Positions 42,695-51,281 of a stretch of DNA of 64,000 bases are shown here, piece after piece. The DNA lies in assembly GCF_017948455.1 (NCBI RefSeq), contig NZ_JAFFSU010000018.1, positions 62,001 through 126,000 on the forward strand, written 5' to 3'. The DNA comes from Streptomyces sp. GESEQ-4 (GTDB taxonomy: Bacteria; Actinomycetota; Actinomycetes; Streptomycetales; Streptomycetaceae). The notes beneath the pieces are model-generated. The model saw nothing but the letters and a program-made list of their open reading frames with translations. It searched no databases and had not been told where the DNA came from. The position numbers and the translations under genes are program-made. The number at the start of each line of letters is the position of its first letter. Positions within the stretch are counted from its first letter, which is position 1.

Positions 42695-43795
42695 TTACCT
42701 GAGCAGGGCCTCCAGGAAGTCGCTGCCGAGCCGGGCCATCGCCGTGACGTCGAGCTGGTACAGGACGTACCGCCCGCGCCGTCGGGTGGTGATCAGGCCC
42801 GCCTTCTTCAGCACGCTGAGGTGCCGGGATATCTCGGGGGCCGTCATGCCGTGGATCTGCGCGAGTTCGCTCGTGGTGTACGTGGTGCGGGCCAGGTTCC
42901 GGCACAGCTGTATGCGGACCGGGTGGGACAGTGCGGTCATCCGCAGGGTCAGCTGCTCGACCGAGGGTGGCGCGGTGAGCTCCGGGGAGCCGACCGGGTA
43001 GTGCAGGACCGGCTGCCAGCCGTGCCGGTGCAGTACCTGGAGATGCGGCCAGCCCAGGCTCGTCGGCACGAGCAGCAGGCTCCGGTCGCAGATGTGGCTG
43101 TGGCGGAGCTTGTCGATGGTGATGCGTCCGGCGGCCTCGTCGAGCACCACCGCCGGGGAGACCGCGGCCAGCGCCTGGCCCAGCCCTTTGTGCCGCAGCA
43201 GATCGGTCTTGTGGCGGGCGTCGGCCGTGAGCTGATGGCGCAGCCGGGACCAGGTGTCCGCGAAGAACGCCTCGTCGCAGTCCTGAAGGAACTGCCGCAG
43301 CCAGGCCCGGATCCGCGGCGGATCGTCCAACAGCCGTCGGCTGAACCGCAACTGCTGCGGCCCGCGCGCGGCGGCCAGCTCCAGGGCCCGGCGGCGCAAC
43401 TCCGGGTCGGCGAGCACGGGCGGGCCCTGAACCTCGTACGGCAGGGCACAGGTGAACTCCAGCGCCGCGTCCACGAACTGCTCGTCCGTCAGTTTGTCCA
43501 GCAGGTCCAGTTCCTCGGCGATCGTCGCGCCGGGCAGCGTGGCCCCGCCCGGGACACCCGCATACGGCAGGAACAGGTCGGCGAACGTCGTCCGCCACAG
43601 GAAGTCGGCCTCGCACATCCGGTCCGCCAGATGCGAGTCGAGCCGGGCGGTCACGCTCGTCACCCAGCCCTGCAGGCCCGGATGGTGCCCCGGCTCGGAC
43701 AGCGCGTGCAGCGCCATGCCGAGCTCGGCCAGGGGCGAGGGGACGACGGCGACCCTCTCCGGCCGCAGCCCCGCGATGTCGATGCTCACGCTCAT
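42695..43795 (-). CDS. ArsR/SmtB family regulator with DUF5937 N-terminal domain
   Basis: Protein of 366 residues (start MSVSIDIAGLRPERVAVVPS at 43795, preceded by GAGGGC). The N-terminal 260 residues match the DUF5937 region of large actinobacterial ArsR-like proteins (SPLAELGMALHALSEPGHHP). The C-terminus is a winged helix (LTLRMTALSHPVRIQLCRNL, then APEISRHLSVLKKAGLITTR, GRYVLYQLD). No metal-binding cysteine pair is evident, so it probably senses something other than metal. A 23-nt palindrome lies 39 bases upstream. Related genes often sit beside transporters; here the divergent neighbour is a small protein. Confidence 0.88.
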   Translation of the reverse strand: MSVSIDIAGLRPERVAVVPSPLAELGMALHALSEPGHHPGLQGWVTSVTARLDSHLADRMCEADFLWRTTFADLFLPYAGVPGGATLPGATIAEELDLLDKLTDEQFVDAALEFTCALPYEVQGPPVLADPELRRRALELAAARGPQQLRFSRRLLDDPPRIRAWLRQFLQDCDEAFFADTWSRLRHQLTADARHKTDLLRHKGLGQALAAVSPAVVLDEAAGRITIDKLRHSHICDRSLLLVPTSLGWPHLQVLHRHGWQPVLHYPVGSPELTAPPSVEQLTLRMTALSHPVRIQLCRNLARTTYTTSELAQIHGMTAPEISRHLSVLKKAGLITTRRRGRYVLYQLDVTAMARLGSDFLEALLR

Positions 43796-43833
43796 GCCCT
43801 CATGGTGCACCCCGCCACTGACAACGCGGTCTC

Positions 43834-43856
43834 CGATTGACGGCGGCCGTCAATCG
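43834..43856. promoter_or_regulatory. 23-nt palindromic operator upstream of ArsR-type gene
   Basis: Perfect inverted repeat with 11-base arms (CGATTGACGGC and GCCGTCAATCG) around a single G. It lies in the 157-base space between the ArsR-type start and the small divergent gene. Its length and symmetry suit a dimeric winged-helix regulator. Confidence 0.82.
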
Positions 43857-43952
43857 ACGCGACGTCACAGCGGCGGCGACGCAACCTGGGACATCCGGGG
43901 CAGCCGCGGAGCCCGATTCCCACGTCCCGAGAACCCGAGAAGGCGATCCGCC

Positions 43953-44168
43953 ATGAGCATCACCCAGTACCACGTCCTCGACACCTACCGCGCCCGGCAA
44001 CTCGGCGAGCCCGACCCGCCCGCGCCCGGCGCGCACGACTGGCAGGTCATCCGCGAACTGGGCGACCACCGGCGCTTCCGCGCGGTCCTCGTGGGCCGTC
44101 CGGCCCACGGCCGGCTACGGCAGGCCCTGGGCCGTTGGCTGCGTCGGCGCCCGCGCTCTACCCGCTGA
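43953..44168 (+). CDS. Small protein of unknown function (71 aa)
   Basis: Short gene with ATG 43953 (MSITQYHVLDTYRARQLGEP) after GAAGGCG. The product is basic with an Arg-rich end (GRLRQALGRWLRRRPRSTR) and no membrane segment. Position opposite the ArsR-type gene, across the palindromic site, suggests that it is the regulated target. Its last 11 bases overlap the convergent aldolase-like gene. I recognise no family. Confidence 0.6.
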   Translation: MSITQYHVLDTYRARQLGEPDPPAPGAHDWQVIRELGDHRRFRAVLVGRPAHGRLRQALGRWLRRRPRSTR

Positions 44169-45354
44169 CCCGCGCGATCAGCCGGGCGGCGAAGTCGGCG
44201 ACCGCAGCCTTCACGTCCTCGGCCGTCCACTCCAGGCCCGCGGCCCGTACGTCGATCTCTGTGACGGCGAGCCCCGGGCCGGAGGCTTCCCAGGGCCGGG
44301 CGAAGAGCAGGGTCCTGGTCTCCTCGGCGTGCCGGACCGCGACGTCGGCGACGACATCGGCGTCGTACGGCAGCCAGACCTGGAACTCGTTGGTGTGCGG
44401 TTCCTCGGGGTGGACGCGCGTCCAGGGGACCCCGGCCGCCGCGAAGCCCTCGCGCAGCGCGGCGGCCACCACGCGCGCGTGCCGCACGTACTCGGGAAGC
44501 CGGGGCAGTTCGCGCTCCAGCCCGGCGAGGGCCGACAGCACGGTCGGGAACTGCTGGAAGACGGTGCCGCCGTACCGGTGCCGCCAGGCCTTGGCCTCGT
44601 CCACCAGCGTCCTGGGGCCGGCGAGGGCGGCCCCGCCGAAGGCGTTGAGGGACTTGTAGAACGACACGTAGACGCTGTCCGCCAGGCTCGCGATCTCGTT
44701 CAGAGGACGGCCGAAGTGGAGGGTGGTCTCCCACAGGCGCGCGCCGTCGAAGTGCACCACCGCGTCGCGTTCCCGCGCCGCCTCGACGATCTCGGTGAGC
44801 TCCTCCCAGGAGGGCAGCACGAAACCGGCCTCCCTGAGGGGCAGTTCGAGCATCAGCGTCCCGAAGGGCTCCTCGAAGTCGCGCACCTCGGCGGCGGTCG
44901 GCAGCCGGGGCTCGCTCGTCACCCGGACCGGGCGCAGGCCGCTGACCTCGCGCAACGCATTGCGCTCATGGACCTCGGGGTGGGCGAGCGCGTGCAGGGC
45001 CACCACGGGGCTGCCGGTGCGGCCCGCCCAGCAGCGCAGGGCGACCTGCTGCGCCATCGTGCCCGTCGGGAAGAACGCGGCGGCCTCCATGCCGAGCAGA
45101 CCGGCGACCTTCTCCTCCAGGGCCTCGACGACGCCGGTGCCGTACATGTCCACCGTCTGATCCAGGTCGTACACCTCTGCGGCGGCCTCCAGGACCGCCA
45201 GGCGCTCCCGGAGCGTGCTGAGCACGCTGGTGCGCGCGAACACGCGCTCCGCGCCCCGGTAGGCGCTGATGCGCCGCTCACGGCGTCGCTTGCGCCGCTC
45301 GTCGTCCGACTCGGGTGTGACGTGTCGCGTGCCCTGCTCCGACGTATCGCTCAT
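44158..45354 (-). CDS. Threonine aldolase-like PLP enzyme (beta-eliminating lyase family)
   Basis: Protein of 398 residues; start MSDTSEQGTRHVTPESDDE at 45354 after a poor site. Fold type I PLP enzyme: DQTVDMYGTGVVEALEEKVA, FPTGTMAQQVALRCWAGRTG, VVHFDGARLWET (PLP Asp), and the Schiff-base Lys in SVYVSFYKSLNAFGG. Low-specificity L-threonine aldolases split threonine to glycine and acetaldehyde. The N-terminal ~45 residues are charged (DDERRKRRRERRISAYRGAE) and longer than in E. coli LtaE, so substrate may differ. Confidence 0.88.
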   Translation of the reverse strand: MSDTSEQGTRHVTPESDDERRKRRRERRISAYRGAERVFARTSVLSTLRERLAVLEAAAEVYDLDQTVDMYGTGVVEALEEKVAGLLGMEAAAFFPTGTMAQQVALRCWAGRTGSPVVALHALAHPEVHERNALREVSGLRPVRVTSEPRLPTAAEVRDFEEPFGTLMLELPLREAGFVLPSWEELTEIVEAARERDAVVHFDGARLWETTLHFGRPLNEIASLADSVYVSFYKSLNAFGGAALAGPRTLVDEAKAWRHRYGGTVFQQFPTVLSALAGLERELPRLPEYVRHARVVAAALREGFAAAGVPWTRVHPEEPHTNEFQVWLPYDADVVADVAVRHAEETRTLLFARPWEASGPGLAVTEIDVRAAGLEWTAEDVKAAVADFAARLIARVSG

Positions 45355-45512
45355 GCGACGGATCATGCCGGTCGGCGATTCATGCGGGCACCCACTTTTC
45401 CGCGGCCGCCCACAGCCTGTGGACAACCGGACGCCCCGGCAACCGATCGCGTTAACATGACGAGAAATCGTCCGGTACCCAGAGCGGACTGGAACGGGAA
45501 GGCCTCCGTCGC

Positions 45513-46442
45513 GTGAGTACAGTCCAACAGCCAGACCCTAAGGACCGCCCCGCGCGGCTCACCGTCGGCGTCGTCGGCGCCGGTCGCGTGGGACCCGCGC
45601 TGGCCGCGTCCCTCCAACTCGCCGGACACCGCCCGGTAGCCGTCTCCGGAGTCTCCGACGCCTCCAGGAAGCGGGCCGCGCTGCTGCTGCCCGACGTGCC
45701 GCTCGTACCGCCCGCCGACGTCCTCGAGCGCGCCGACCTCGTCCTGCTCACCGTGCCGGACGACGCCCTGCCCGCGCTCGTGGAGGGCCTCGCCGAGACC
45801 GGCGCCGTGCGGCCGGGGCAACTGCTCGTGCACACCTCCGGGCGGTACGGCGCGAAGGTCCTGGACCCCGCTCTGCGTGCCGGAGCGCTGCCGCTGGCCC
45901 TGCACCCCGCGATGACCTTCACCGGCACTCCTGTGGACGTCCAGCGCCTCGCTGGGTGCTCCTTCGGCGTGACCGCACCCGATGAACTGCGGCTGGCCGC
46001 CGAGGCCCTCGTCATCGAGATGGGCGGCGAGCCCGAGTGGATCGCCGAGGAGAACCGGCCGCTCTACCACGCGGCCCTCGCGCTGGGCGCCAACCACCTG
46101 GTCACGCTGGTCGCCCAGTCCATGGAGTTGCTGCGCGCGGCCGGCGTCGGGGCCCCGGACCGGATGCTCGGCCCGCTGCTCGGCGCCGCGCTCGACAACG
46201 CCCTGCGCTCCGGCGACGCCGCCCTCACCGGGCCCGTCGCGCGCGGGGACGCCGGTACGGTCGCCGCGCACGTCAGCGAGTTGCGCAGGCACGCCCCCCA
46301 GGCCGTCGCCGGCTATCTGGCGATGGCGCGCGCGACCGCCGACCGGGCGCTCGCCCACGGTCTGCTGAAGCCGGAGCTGGCAGAGGACCTGCTGGGGGTA
46401 CTCGCCGACGGGACCAACGGGACCGAAGGGGACGCCCGATGA
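45513..46442 (+). CDS. Rossmann/DUF2520 dehydrogenase, PanG-like candidate
   Basis: NAD(P)-binding protein of 309 residues, GTG start at 45513. Rossmann motif VGVVGAGRVGPALAASLQLAG (residues about 18-38), ALHPAMTFTG and a helical DUF2520 C-terminal domain (EENRPLYHAALALGANHLVT, GPDRMLGPLLGAALDNAL). It belongs to COG5495. From memory, a COG5495 protein of Francisella (PanG) is a ketopantoate reductase. Its coupled position directly before panC (ATGA overlap at 46439) supports ketopantoate reduction here, as no panE is in view. Confidence 0.9.
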   Translation: MSTVQQPDPKDRPARLTVGVVGAGRVGPALAASLQLAGHRPVAVSGVSDASRKRAALLLPDVPLVPPADVLERADLVLLTVPDDALPALVEGLAETGAVRPGQLLVHTSGRYGAKVLDPALRAGALPLALHPAMTFTGTPVDVQRLAGCSFGVTAPDELRLAAEALVIEMGGEPEWIAEENRPLYHAALALGANHLVTLVAQSMELLRAAGVGAPDRMLGPLLGAALDNALRSGDAALTGPVARGDAGTVAAHVSELRRHAPQAVAGYLAMARATADRALAHGLLKPELAEDLLGVLADGTNGTEGDAR

Positions 46443-47440
46443 CCACCGCCCTGCTGCGCACCTCCGCCGAGCTGCACGCACGCGCGCGTGCAGGCCGTCG
46501 CGCCGTCGTGATGACCATGGGCGCCCTGCACGAGGGCCACGCCACCCTGGTCCGCACCGCGCGCGAGATCGCCGGCCCGGACGGCGAGGTCGTCGTCACC
46601 GTCTTCGTCAACCCGCTGCAGTTCGGCAAGGGCGAGGACCTCGACCGCTACCCGCGCACCCTGGACGCCGACCTCAAGCTCGCCGAACAGTCGGGCGCGG
46701 ACGCCGTGTTCGCCCCCTCCGTGGACGAGGTCTACCCCGGCGGCGAACCCCAGGTCCGCATCAGCGCCGGACCCATGGGCGAACGCCTGGAGGGCGCCTC
46801 CCGCCCCGGCCACTTCGACGGCATGCTCACCGTCGTCGCCAAGCTGCTGCACCTCACCCGCCCCGACATCGCCCTGTACGGCCAGAAGGACGCCCAGCAA
46901 CTCGCCCTGATCCGCCGGATGGTGCGGGACCTGAACTTCGGCGTCGAGATCGTCGGCGTTCCGACCGTGCGCGAGGACGACGGCCTGGCCCTGTCCAGCC
47001 GCAACCGCTATCTGTCACGCCAGGAACGGCGCACGGCCCTCGCCCTGTCCCAGGCGCTGTTCGCGGGTCTCGACCGGCACGCGGCGCAGGAGGCGCTGCG
47101 CGCGCGGGCTCGCGAAGTGCCCGCCACGCGCGCGCGTGCCGAGGCGCTCAGCGCCATAGGGGAGTCCCGCGCGGCGGCCGACGCGCACGCGGTCGCCAAA
47201 GCGGTACCGGGTGGCCCGTCGGCCGTCCGCGCCGCCGCCCGCCTGGTCCTCGACGAGGCGGCCCGCCTCAACCCGCCGCTCCAACTGGACTATCTGGCCC
47301 TGGTCGACCCGTCCGACTTCACCGAGGTCGCGGACGACTTCACCGGGGACGCCGTCCTCGCCGTCGCCGCCCGGGTCGGGACGACCCGGCTGATCGACAA
47401 CATCCCCCTCACGTTCGGAACCTTCGGAGCCGCCTCGTGA
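46439..47440 (+). CDS. panC: Pantothenate synthetase
   Basis: PanC of 333 residues that joins pantoate and beta-alanine using ATP. Motifs: MTMGALHEGHATLVRTA (adenylate site), VFVNPLQFGKGEDLDRYPR, GQKDAQQLALIRRM and GLALSSRNRYLS. The gene is coupled at both ends: its ATG overlaps the DUF2520 stop and its TGA overlaps the nadB GTG. The region between residues about 215 and 265 is longer and Ala/Arg rich compared with E. coli PanC. It contains a copy of the ACGCGCGCGT palindrome. Confidence 0.97.
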   Translation: MTTALLRTSAELHARARAGRRAVVMTMGALHEGHATLVRTAREIAGPDGEVVVTVFVNPLQFGKGEDLDRYPRTLDADLKLAEQSGADAVFAPSVDEVYPGGEPQVRISAGPMGERLEGASRPGHFDGMLTVVAKLLHLTRPDIALYGQKDAQQLALIRRMVRDLNFGVEIVGVPTVREDDGLALSSRNRYLSRQERRTALALSQALFAGLDRHAAQEALRARAREVPATRARAEALSAIGESRAAADAHAVAKAVPGGPSAVRAAARLVLDEAARLNPPLQLDYLALVDPSDFTEVADDFTGDAVLAVAARVGTTRLIDNIPLTFGTFGAAS

Positions 47441-49167
47441 CCAGCACCGGCATACGCCTGCACGCCCCGGCCCCAGGCTGGTCCATCTCCGCGGACGTGG
47501 TGGTCGTCGGATCCGGCGTCGCCGGCCTCACCGCGGCCCTGCGCTGCGAGGCGGCCGGCCTCACGACGGTCGTCGTCACCAAGGCCCGCCTCGACGACGG
47601 CTCCACCCGCTGGGCACAGGGCGGCATCGCCGCGGCCCTGGGCGAGGGCGACACCCCAGAGCAGCACCAGGACGACACGCTCGTGGCGGGCGCGGGCCTG
47701 TGTGACGAGGAGGCCGTACGGATCCTCGTCACCGAGGGCCCGGACGCCGTACGGCGGCTCATCGAGACGGGCGCCCACTTCGACGAGTCCTCCGAGGGAG
47801 AGCTGGAGCTCACCCGCGAGGGCGGCCACCACCGCCGCCGTATCGCGCACGCCGGGGGCGACGCGACCGGCGCGGAGATCTCCCGGGCGCTGGTCGAGGC
47901 GGTACGCGCGCGTGGGCTTCGTACGATCGAGAACGCGCTGGTACTCGACCTGCTGACGGACGCGGACGGCCGTACGGCGGGCGTCTCCCTGCACGTCATG
48001 GGCGAGGGCCAGCACGACGGCGTGGGCGCCGTGCACGCCCCCGCGGTCGTCCTCGCGACCGGCGGCATGGGGCAGGTCTTCTCAGCGACGACGAACCCGT
48101 CCGTGTCGACCGGCGACGGCGTGGCGCTCGCCCTGCGCGCGGGCGCGGAGGTCTCCGACCTCGAGTTCGTGCAGTTCCACCCCACCGTGCTGTTCCTCGG
48201 CCCGGACGCGGAGGGCCAGCAGCCCCTCGTCTCCGAGGCGGTACGCGGTGAGGGCGCCCACCTGGTCGACGCCGGCGGCGTGCGCTTCATGACCGGACAG
48301 CACGAGCTGGCCGAACTGGCGCCCCGGGACATCGTCGCCAAGGGCATCATGCGCCGCATGCAGGAGCAGGACGCCGAGCACATGTACCTCGACGCCCGGC
48401 ACTTCGGCGCCGACATGTGGGAGCACCGCTTCCCGACGATCCTCGCCGCCTGCCGCGCCCACGGCATCGACCCCGTCCACGAGCCCATCCCGATCGCCCC
48501 GGCCGCCCACTACGCCTCCGGCGGCGTCCGCACGGACTCCCAGGGCCGTACGACCGTTCCCGGGCTGTACGCGTGCGGCGAGGTCGCCTGCACCGGCGTG
48601 CACGGCGCGAACCGGCTCGCGTCCAACTCCCTCCTGGAGGGCCTGGTCTACGCCGAGCGCATCGCCGAGGACATCGCGGCGAGCCACGCCGAAAACGGCC
48701 TCCACGCGCGCGTGCCGCACCCGGTGCCGTACCCCGAGGTCCCCGAACACCCCCTGCTGGAGCCCGAGACCCGGTTCGCGATCCAGCGGGTCATGACCGA
48801 GGGCGCGGGCGTCCTGCGCTCCGCCGACTCCCTCGCCAAGGCCGCCGAACAGCTCCAGCAGCTGCACGCCGACGCCCGTGACGCCCTCCACGAGAACGGC
48901 AAGACGGCCGAGGCCGGCGTCGACACCTGGGAGGCCACCAACCTCCTGTGCGTGGCCCGCGTCCTGGTCGCCGCCGCCCGGCAGCGCGAGGAGACCCGTG
49001 GCTGCCACTGGCGCGAGGACTACGCCGAGCGCGACGACGCAGCATGGCGGCGCCACATCGTCGTACGGCTGAATCCGGACCGCACACTCGCCGTACACCC
49101 CACCGATACCGCAGACTTCCCCCCGACCCGGCAGCACCATCCGGCGCAGCGTCCCCAGGAGCAGTGA
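47437..49167 (+). CDS. nadB: L-aspartate oxidase
   Basis: FAD enzyme of 576 residues that oxidises aspartate to iminoaspartate, first step of de novo NAD synthesis. The FAD site is DVVVVGSGVAGLTAALRCEA; also typical are STRWAQGGIAAALGEGDTPE, VVLATGGMGQVF and HGANRLASNSLLEGLVYAER. GTG start overlaps the panC stop. Its partner NadA (quinolinate synthase) is not in this cluster, so it must be encoded elsewhere. Confidence 0.97.
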   Translation: MTSTGIRLHAPAPGWSISADVVVVGSGVAGLTAALRCEAAGLTTVVVTKARLDDGSTRWAQGGIAAALGEGDTPEQHQDDTLVAGAGLCDEEAVRILVTEGPDAVRRLIETGAHFDESSEGELELTREGGHHRRRIAHAGGDATGAEISRALVEAVRARGLRTIENALVLDLLTDADGRTAGVSLHVMGEGQHDGVGAVHAPAVVLATGGMGQVFSATTNPSVSTGDGVALALRAGAEVSDLEFVQFHPTVLFLGPDAEGQQPLVSEAVRGEGAHLVDAGGVRFMTGQHELAELAPRDIVAKGIMRRMQEQDAEHMYLDARHFGADMWEHRFPTILAACRAHGIDPVHEPIPIAPAAHYASGGVRTDSQGRTTVPGLYACGEVACTGVHGANRLASNSLLEGLVYAERIAEDIAASHAENGLHARVPHPVPYPEVPEHPLLEPETRFAIQRVMTEGAGVLRSADSLAKAAEQLQQLHADARDALHENGKTAEAGVDTWEATNLLCVARVLVAAARQREETRGCHWREDYAERDDAAWRRHIVVRLNPDRTLAVHPTDTADFPPTRQHHPAQRPQEQ

Positions 49168-49172
49168 CAGCA

Positions 49173-50150
49173 GTGGATACCCCCGACCTTCCCCTCGCAC
49201 AGGACGACGGCTGCGGCGACGGCTGCGCCTGCGGTGCGGACACCGGCGACGAGTACCTGGAGTGCGGGCTCGATCCCGCACTCGCCGAGCTCCTGGCCGA
49301 GGCCGGACTCGACCCCGTGGAGGTCGAGGACATCGCGAACGTGGCCATCCAGGAGGACCTCGACCACGGGGTGGACGTGACGACGGTCGCGACCATCCCC
49401 GAGGACGCCGTCGCCACCGCCGACTTCACCGCGCGCGAGGCGGGCGTCGTGGCGGGCCTCCGGGTCGCCGAAGCGGTGCTCTCCGTAGTCTGCGAGGACG
49501 AGTTCGCCGTCGAGCGGCACGTGGACGACGGCGACCGGGTGGAGGCCGGGCAGAAGCTCCTGTCGGTCACCACGCGTACACGTGACCTGCTGACGGCCGA
49601 GCGCAGCGCGCTGAACCTCCTGTGCCGCCTGTCGGGCATCGCGACCGCCACGCGCGCGTGGGCGGACGTTCTGGAGGGCACGAAGGCGAAGGTCCGCGAC
49701 ACCCGGAAGACGACGCCGGGGCTCCGGTCGCTGGAGAAGTACGCGGTGCGGTGCGGCGGCGGCGTGAACCACCGGATGTCGCTGTCCGACGCGGCTCTGG
49801 TCAAGGACAACCACGTGGTCGCCGCGGGCGGTGTCGCGCAGGCCTTCAAGGCCGTACGGGAGGCCTTCCCGGACGTACCGATCGAGGTCGAGGTCGACAC
49901 CCTGGACCAGCTGCGCGACGTCGTGGACGCCGGCGCCGATCTGATCCTGCTGGACAACTTCACGCCGGGCGAATGCGAGGAGGCGGTGGCCCTGGTGCAC
50001 GGCCGGGCCGCCCTGGAGGCCTCCGGGCGCCTCACCCTGGAGAACGCGAAGGCGTACGCGGACACCGGCGTGGACTACCTCGCCGTCGGAGCGCTGACCC
50101 ACTCCTCGCCGATCCTGGACATCGGCCTCGACCTCCGTGAGGCGGAGTAA
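49173..50150 (+). CDS. nadC: Nicotinate-nucleotide pyrophosphorylase (carboxylating)
   Basis: NadC of 325 residues, start taken at GTG 49173; a GTG three codons earlier is only two bases from AGGAG. The enzyme makes nicotinate mononucleotide from quinolinate and PRPP. Landmarks: EDLDHGVDVTTVATIP, RDTRKTTPGLRSLEKYAVRC, GGGVNHRMSLSDAALVKDNH, LLDNFTPGE. An unusual cysteine-rich N-terminal extension holds Cys14, Cys18, Cys20 and Cys31 before the normal domain. Fourth gene in the coupled cofactor operon. Confidence 0.96.
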   Translation: MDTPDLPLAQDDGCGDGCACGADTGDEYLECGLDPALAELLAEAGLDPVEVEDIANVAIQEDLDHGVDVTTVATIPEDAVATADFTAREAGVVAGLRVAEAVLSVVCEDEFAVERHVDDGDRVEAGQKLLSVTTRTRDLLTAERSALNLLCRLSGIATATRAWADVLEGTKAKVRDTRKTTPGLRSLEKYAVRCGGGVNHRMSLSDAALVKDNHVVAAGGVAQAFKAVREAFPDVPIEVEVDTLDQLRDVVDAGADLILLDNFTPGECEEAVALVHGRAALEASGRLTLENAKAYADTGVDYLAVGALTHSSPILDIGLDLREAE

Positions 50151-50153
50151 GTC

Positions 50154-50951
50154 ATGCTCCTCACGATCGACGTCGGCAACACCCACACCGTCCTCGGCCT
50201 GTTCGACGGCGAGGACATCGTCGAGCACTGGCGGATCTCCACGGACGCACGCCGTACGGCCGACGAGCTGGCGGTCCTGCTGCAGGGCCTCATGGGCATG
50301 CATCCGCTCCTCGGGGACGAGCTGGGCGACGGCATTGACGGGATCGCGATCTGCGCGACCGTGCCGAGCGTGCTGCACGAGCTGCGTGAGGTGACGCGGC
50401 GGTACTACGGCGATGTGCCGGCCGTACTGGTCGAGCCGGGCGTCAAAACGGGCGTGCCGATCCTCACCGACAACCCCAAGGAGGTCGGCGCGGACCGGAT
50501 CATCAACGCCGTGGCGGCGGTCGAACTGTACGGCGGGCCCGCGATCGTCGTGGACTTCGGTACGGCGACGACGTTCGACGCGGTCAGCGCGCGCGGGGAG
50601 TACATCGGCGGGGTCATCGCGCCCGGTATCGAGATCTCCGTCGAGGCGCTCGGCGTCAAGGGCGCGCAGCTGCGGAAGATCGAGGTGGCGCGGCCGCGGA
50701 GCGTGATCGGCAAGAACACGGTCGAGGCGATGCAGTCCGGAATCGTGTACGGGTTCGCCGGGCAGGTGGACGGTGTGGTGCACCGGATGGCGCGGGAGTT
50801 GGCCGACGATCCGGATGAGGTGACGGTGATCGCTACGGGTGGGCTGGCGCCGATGGTGCTGGGTGAGTCCTCGGTGATCGATGAGCATGAGCCGTGGCTG
50901 ACGCTGATCGGACTACGGCTGGTCTACGAGCGGAACGTCTCCCGCATGTGA
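50154..50951 (+). CDS. coaX: Type III pantothenate kinase
   Basis: CoaX of 265 residues, ATG 50154 three bases after nadC. ASKHA-fold kinase: MLLTIDVGNTHTVLGLFDG (phosphate 1 loop), VGADRIINAVAAVELYGGPA, VVDFGTATTFDAV, GGVIAPGIEIS. It phosphorylates pantothenate made by PanC, so the operon supplies CoA from pantoate onward and NAD. The long inverted repeat at 51030 likely ends the transcript. Confidence 0.96.
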   Translation: MLLTIDVGNTHTVLGLFDGEDIVEHWRISTDARRTADELAVLLQGLMGMHPLLGDELGDGIDGIAICATVPSVLHELREVTRRYYGDVPAVLVEPGVKTGVPILTDNPKEVGADRIINAVAAVELYGGPAIVVDFGTATTFDAVSARGEYIGGVIAPGIEISVEALGVKGAQLRKIEVARPRSVIGKNTVEAMQSGIVYGFAGQVDGVVHRMARELADDPDEVTVIATGGLAPMVLGESSVIDEHEPWLTLIGLRLVYERNVSRM

Positions 50952-51029
50952 CCCACGTCCGCCCGCCGTGCCCAGATTTTCCTCGCCCCCGCCGTCCCCA
51001 GACCCCCGCTCCGGCCTGAACGGCCTCGT

Positions 51030-51075
51030 CCTCAAACGCCGGACGGGCTAAAAACAGCCCCTCCGGCGTTTGAGG
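51030..51075. repeat. Long intergenic inverted repeat after coaX
   Basis: Arms of 20 bases (CCTCAAACGCCGGACGGGCT and its complement) differ at one position and flank a six-base loop AAAAAC. I recall this element as widespread between Streptomyces genes; it can act as a strong terminator. The following bases to 51281 are G-rich with small hairpins (GGGGGCCCGGGGGCTGGCCCCC) and no gene. Confidence 0.85.
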
Positions 51076-51281
51076 AGCCGGGGGCCCGGGGGCTGGCCCC
51101 CGAAACGGGGTCGAAGGGGCGGAGCCCTTTCAGGATGGGAATGGGTAAGGGCGGCGGGGGCGAGAAACGCTGGGCGGACAGCACTGTGCCGACCGGTACT
51201 GAGCAGTCATCCGGGTGTGGCTCTCGCGCCACACCCGGGGTATGTGGCCGGGTTTGTCTGATTAGCGCGTATCGTCACCTC

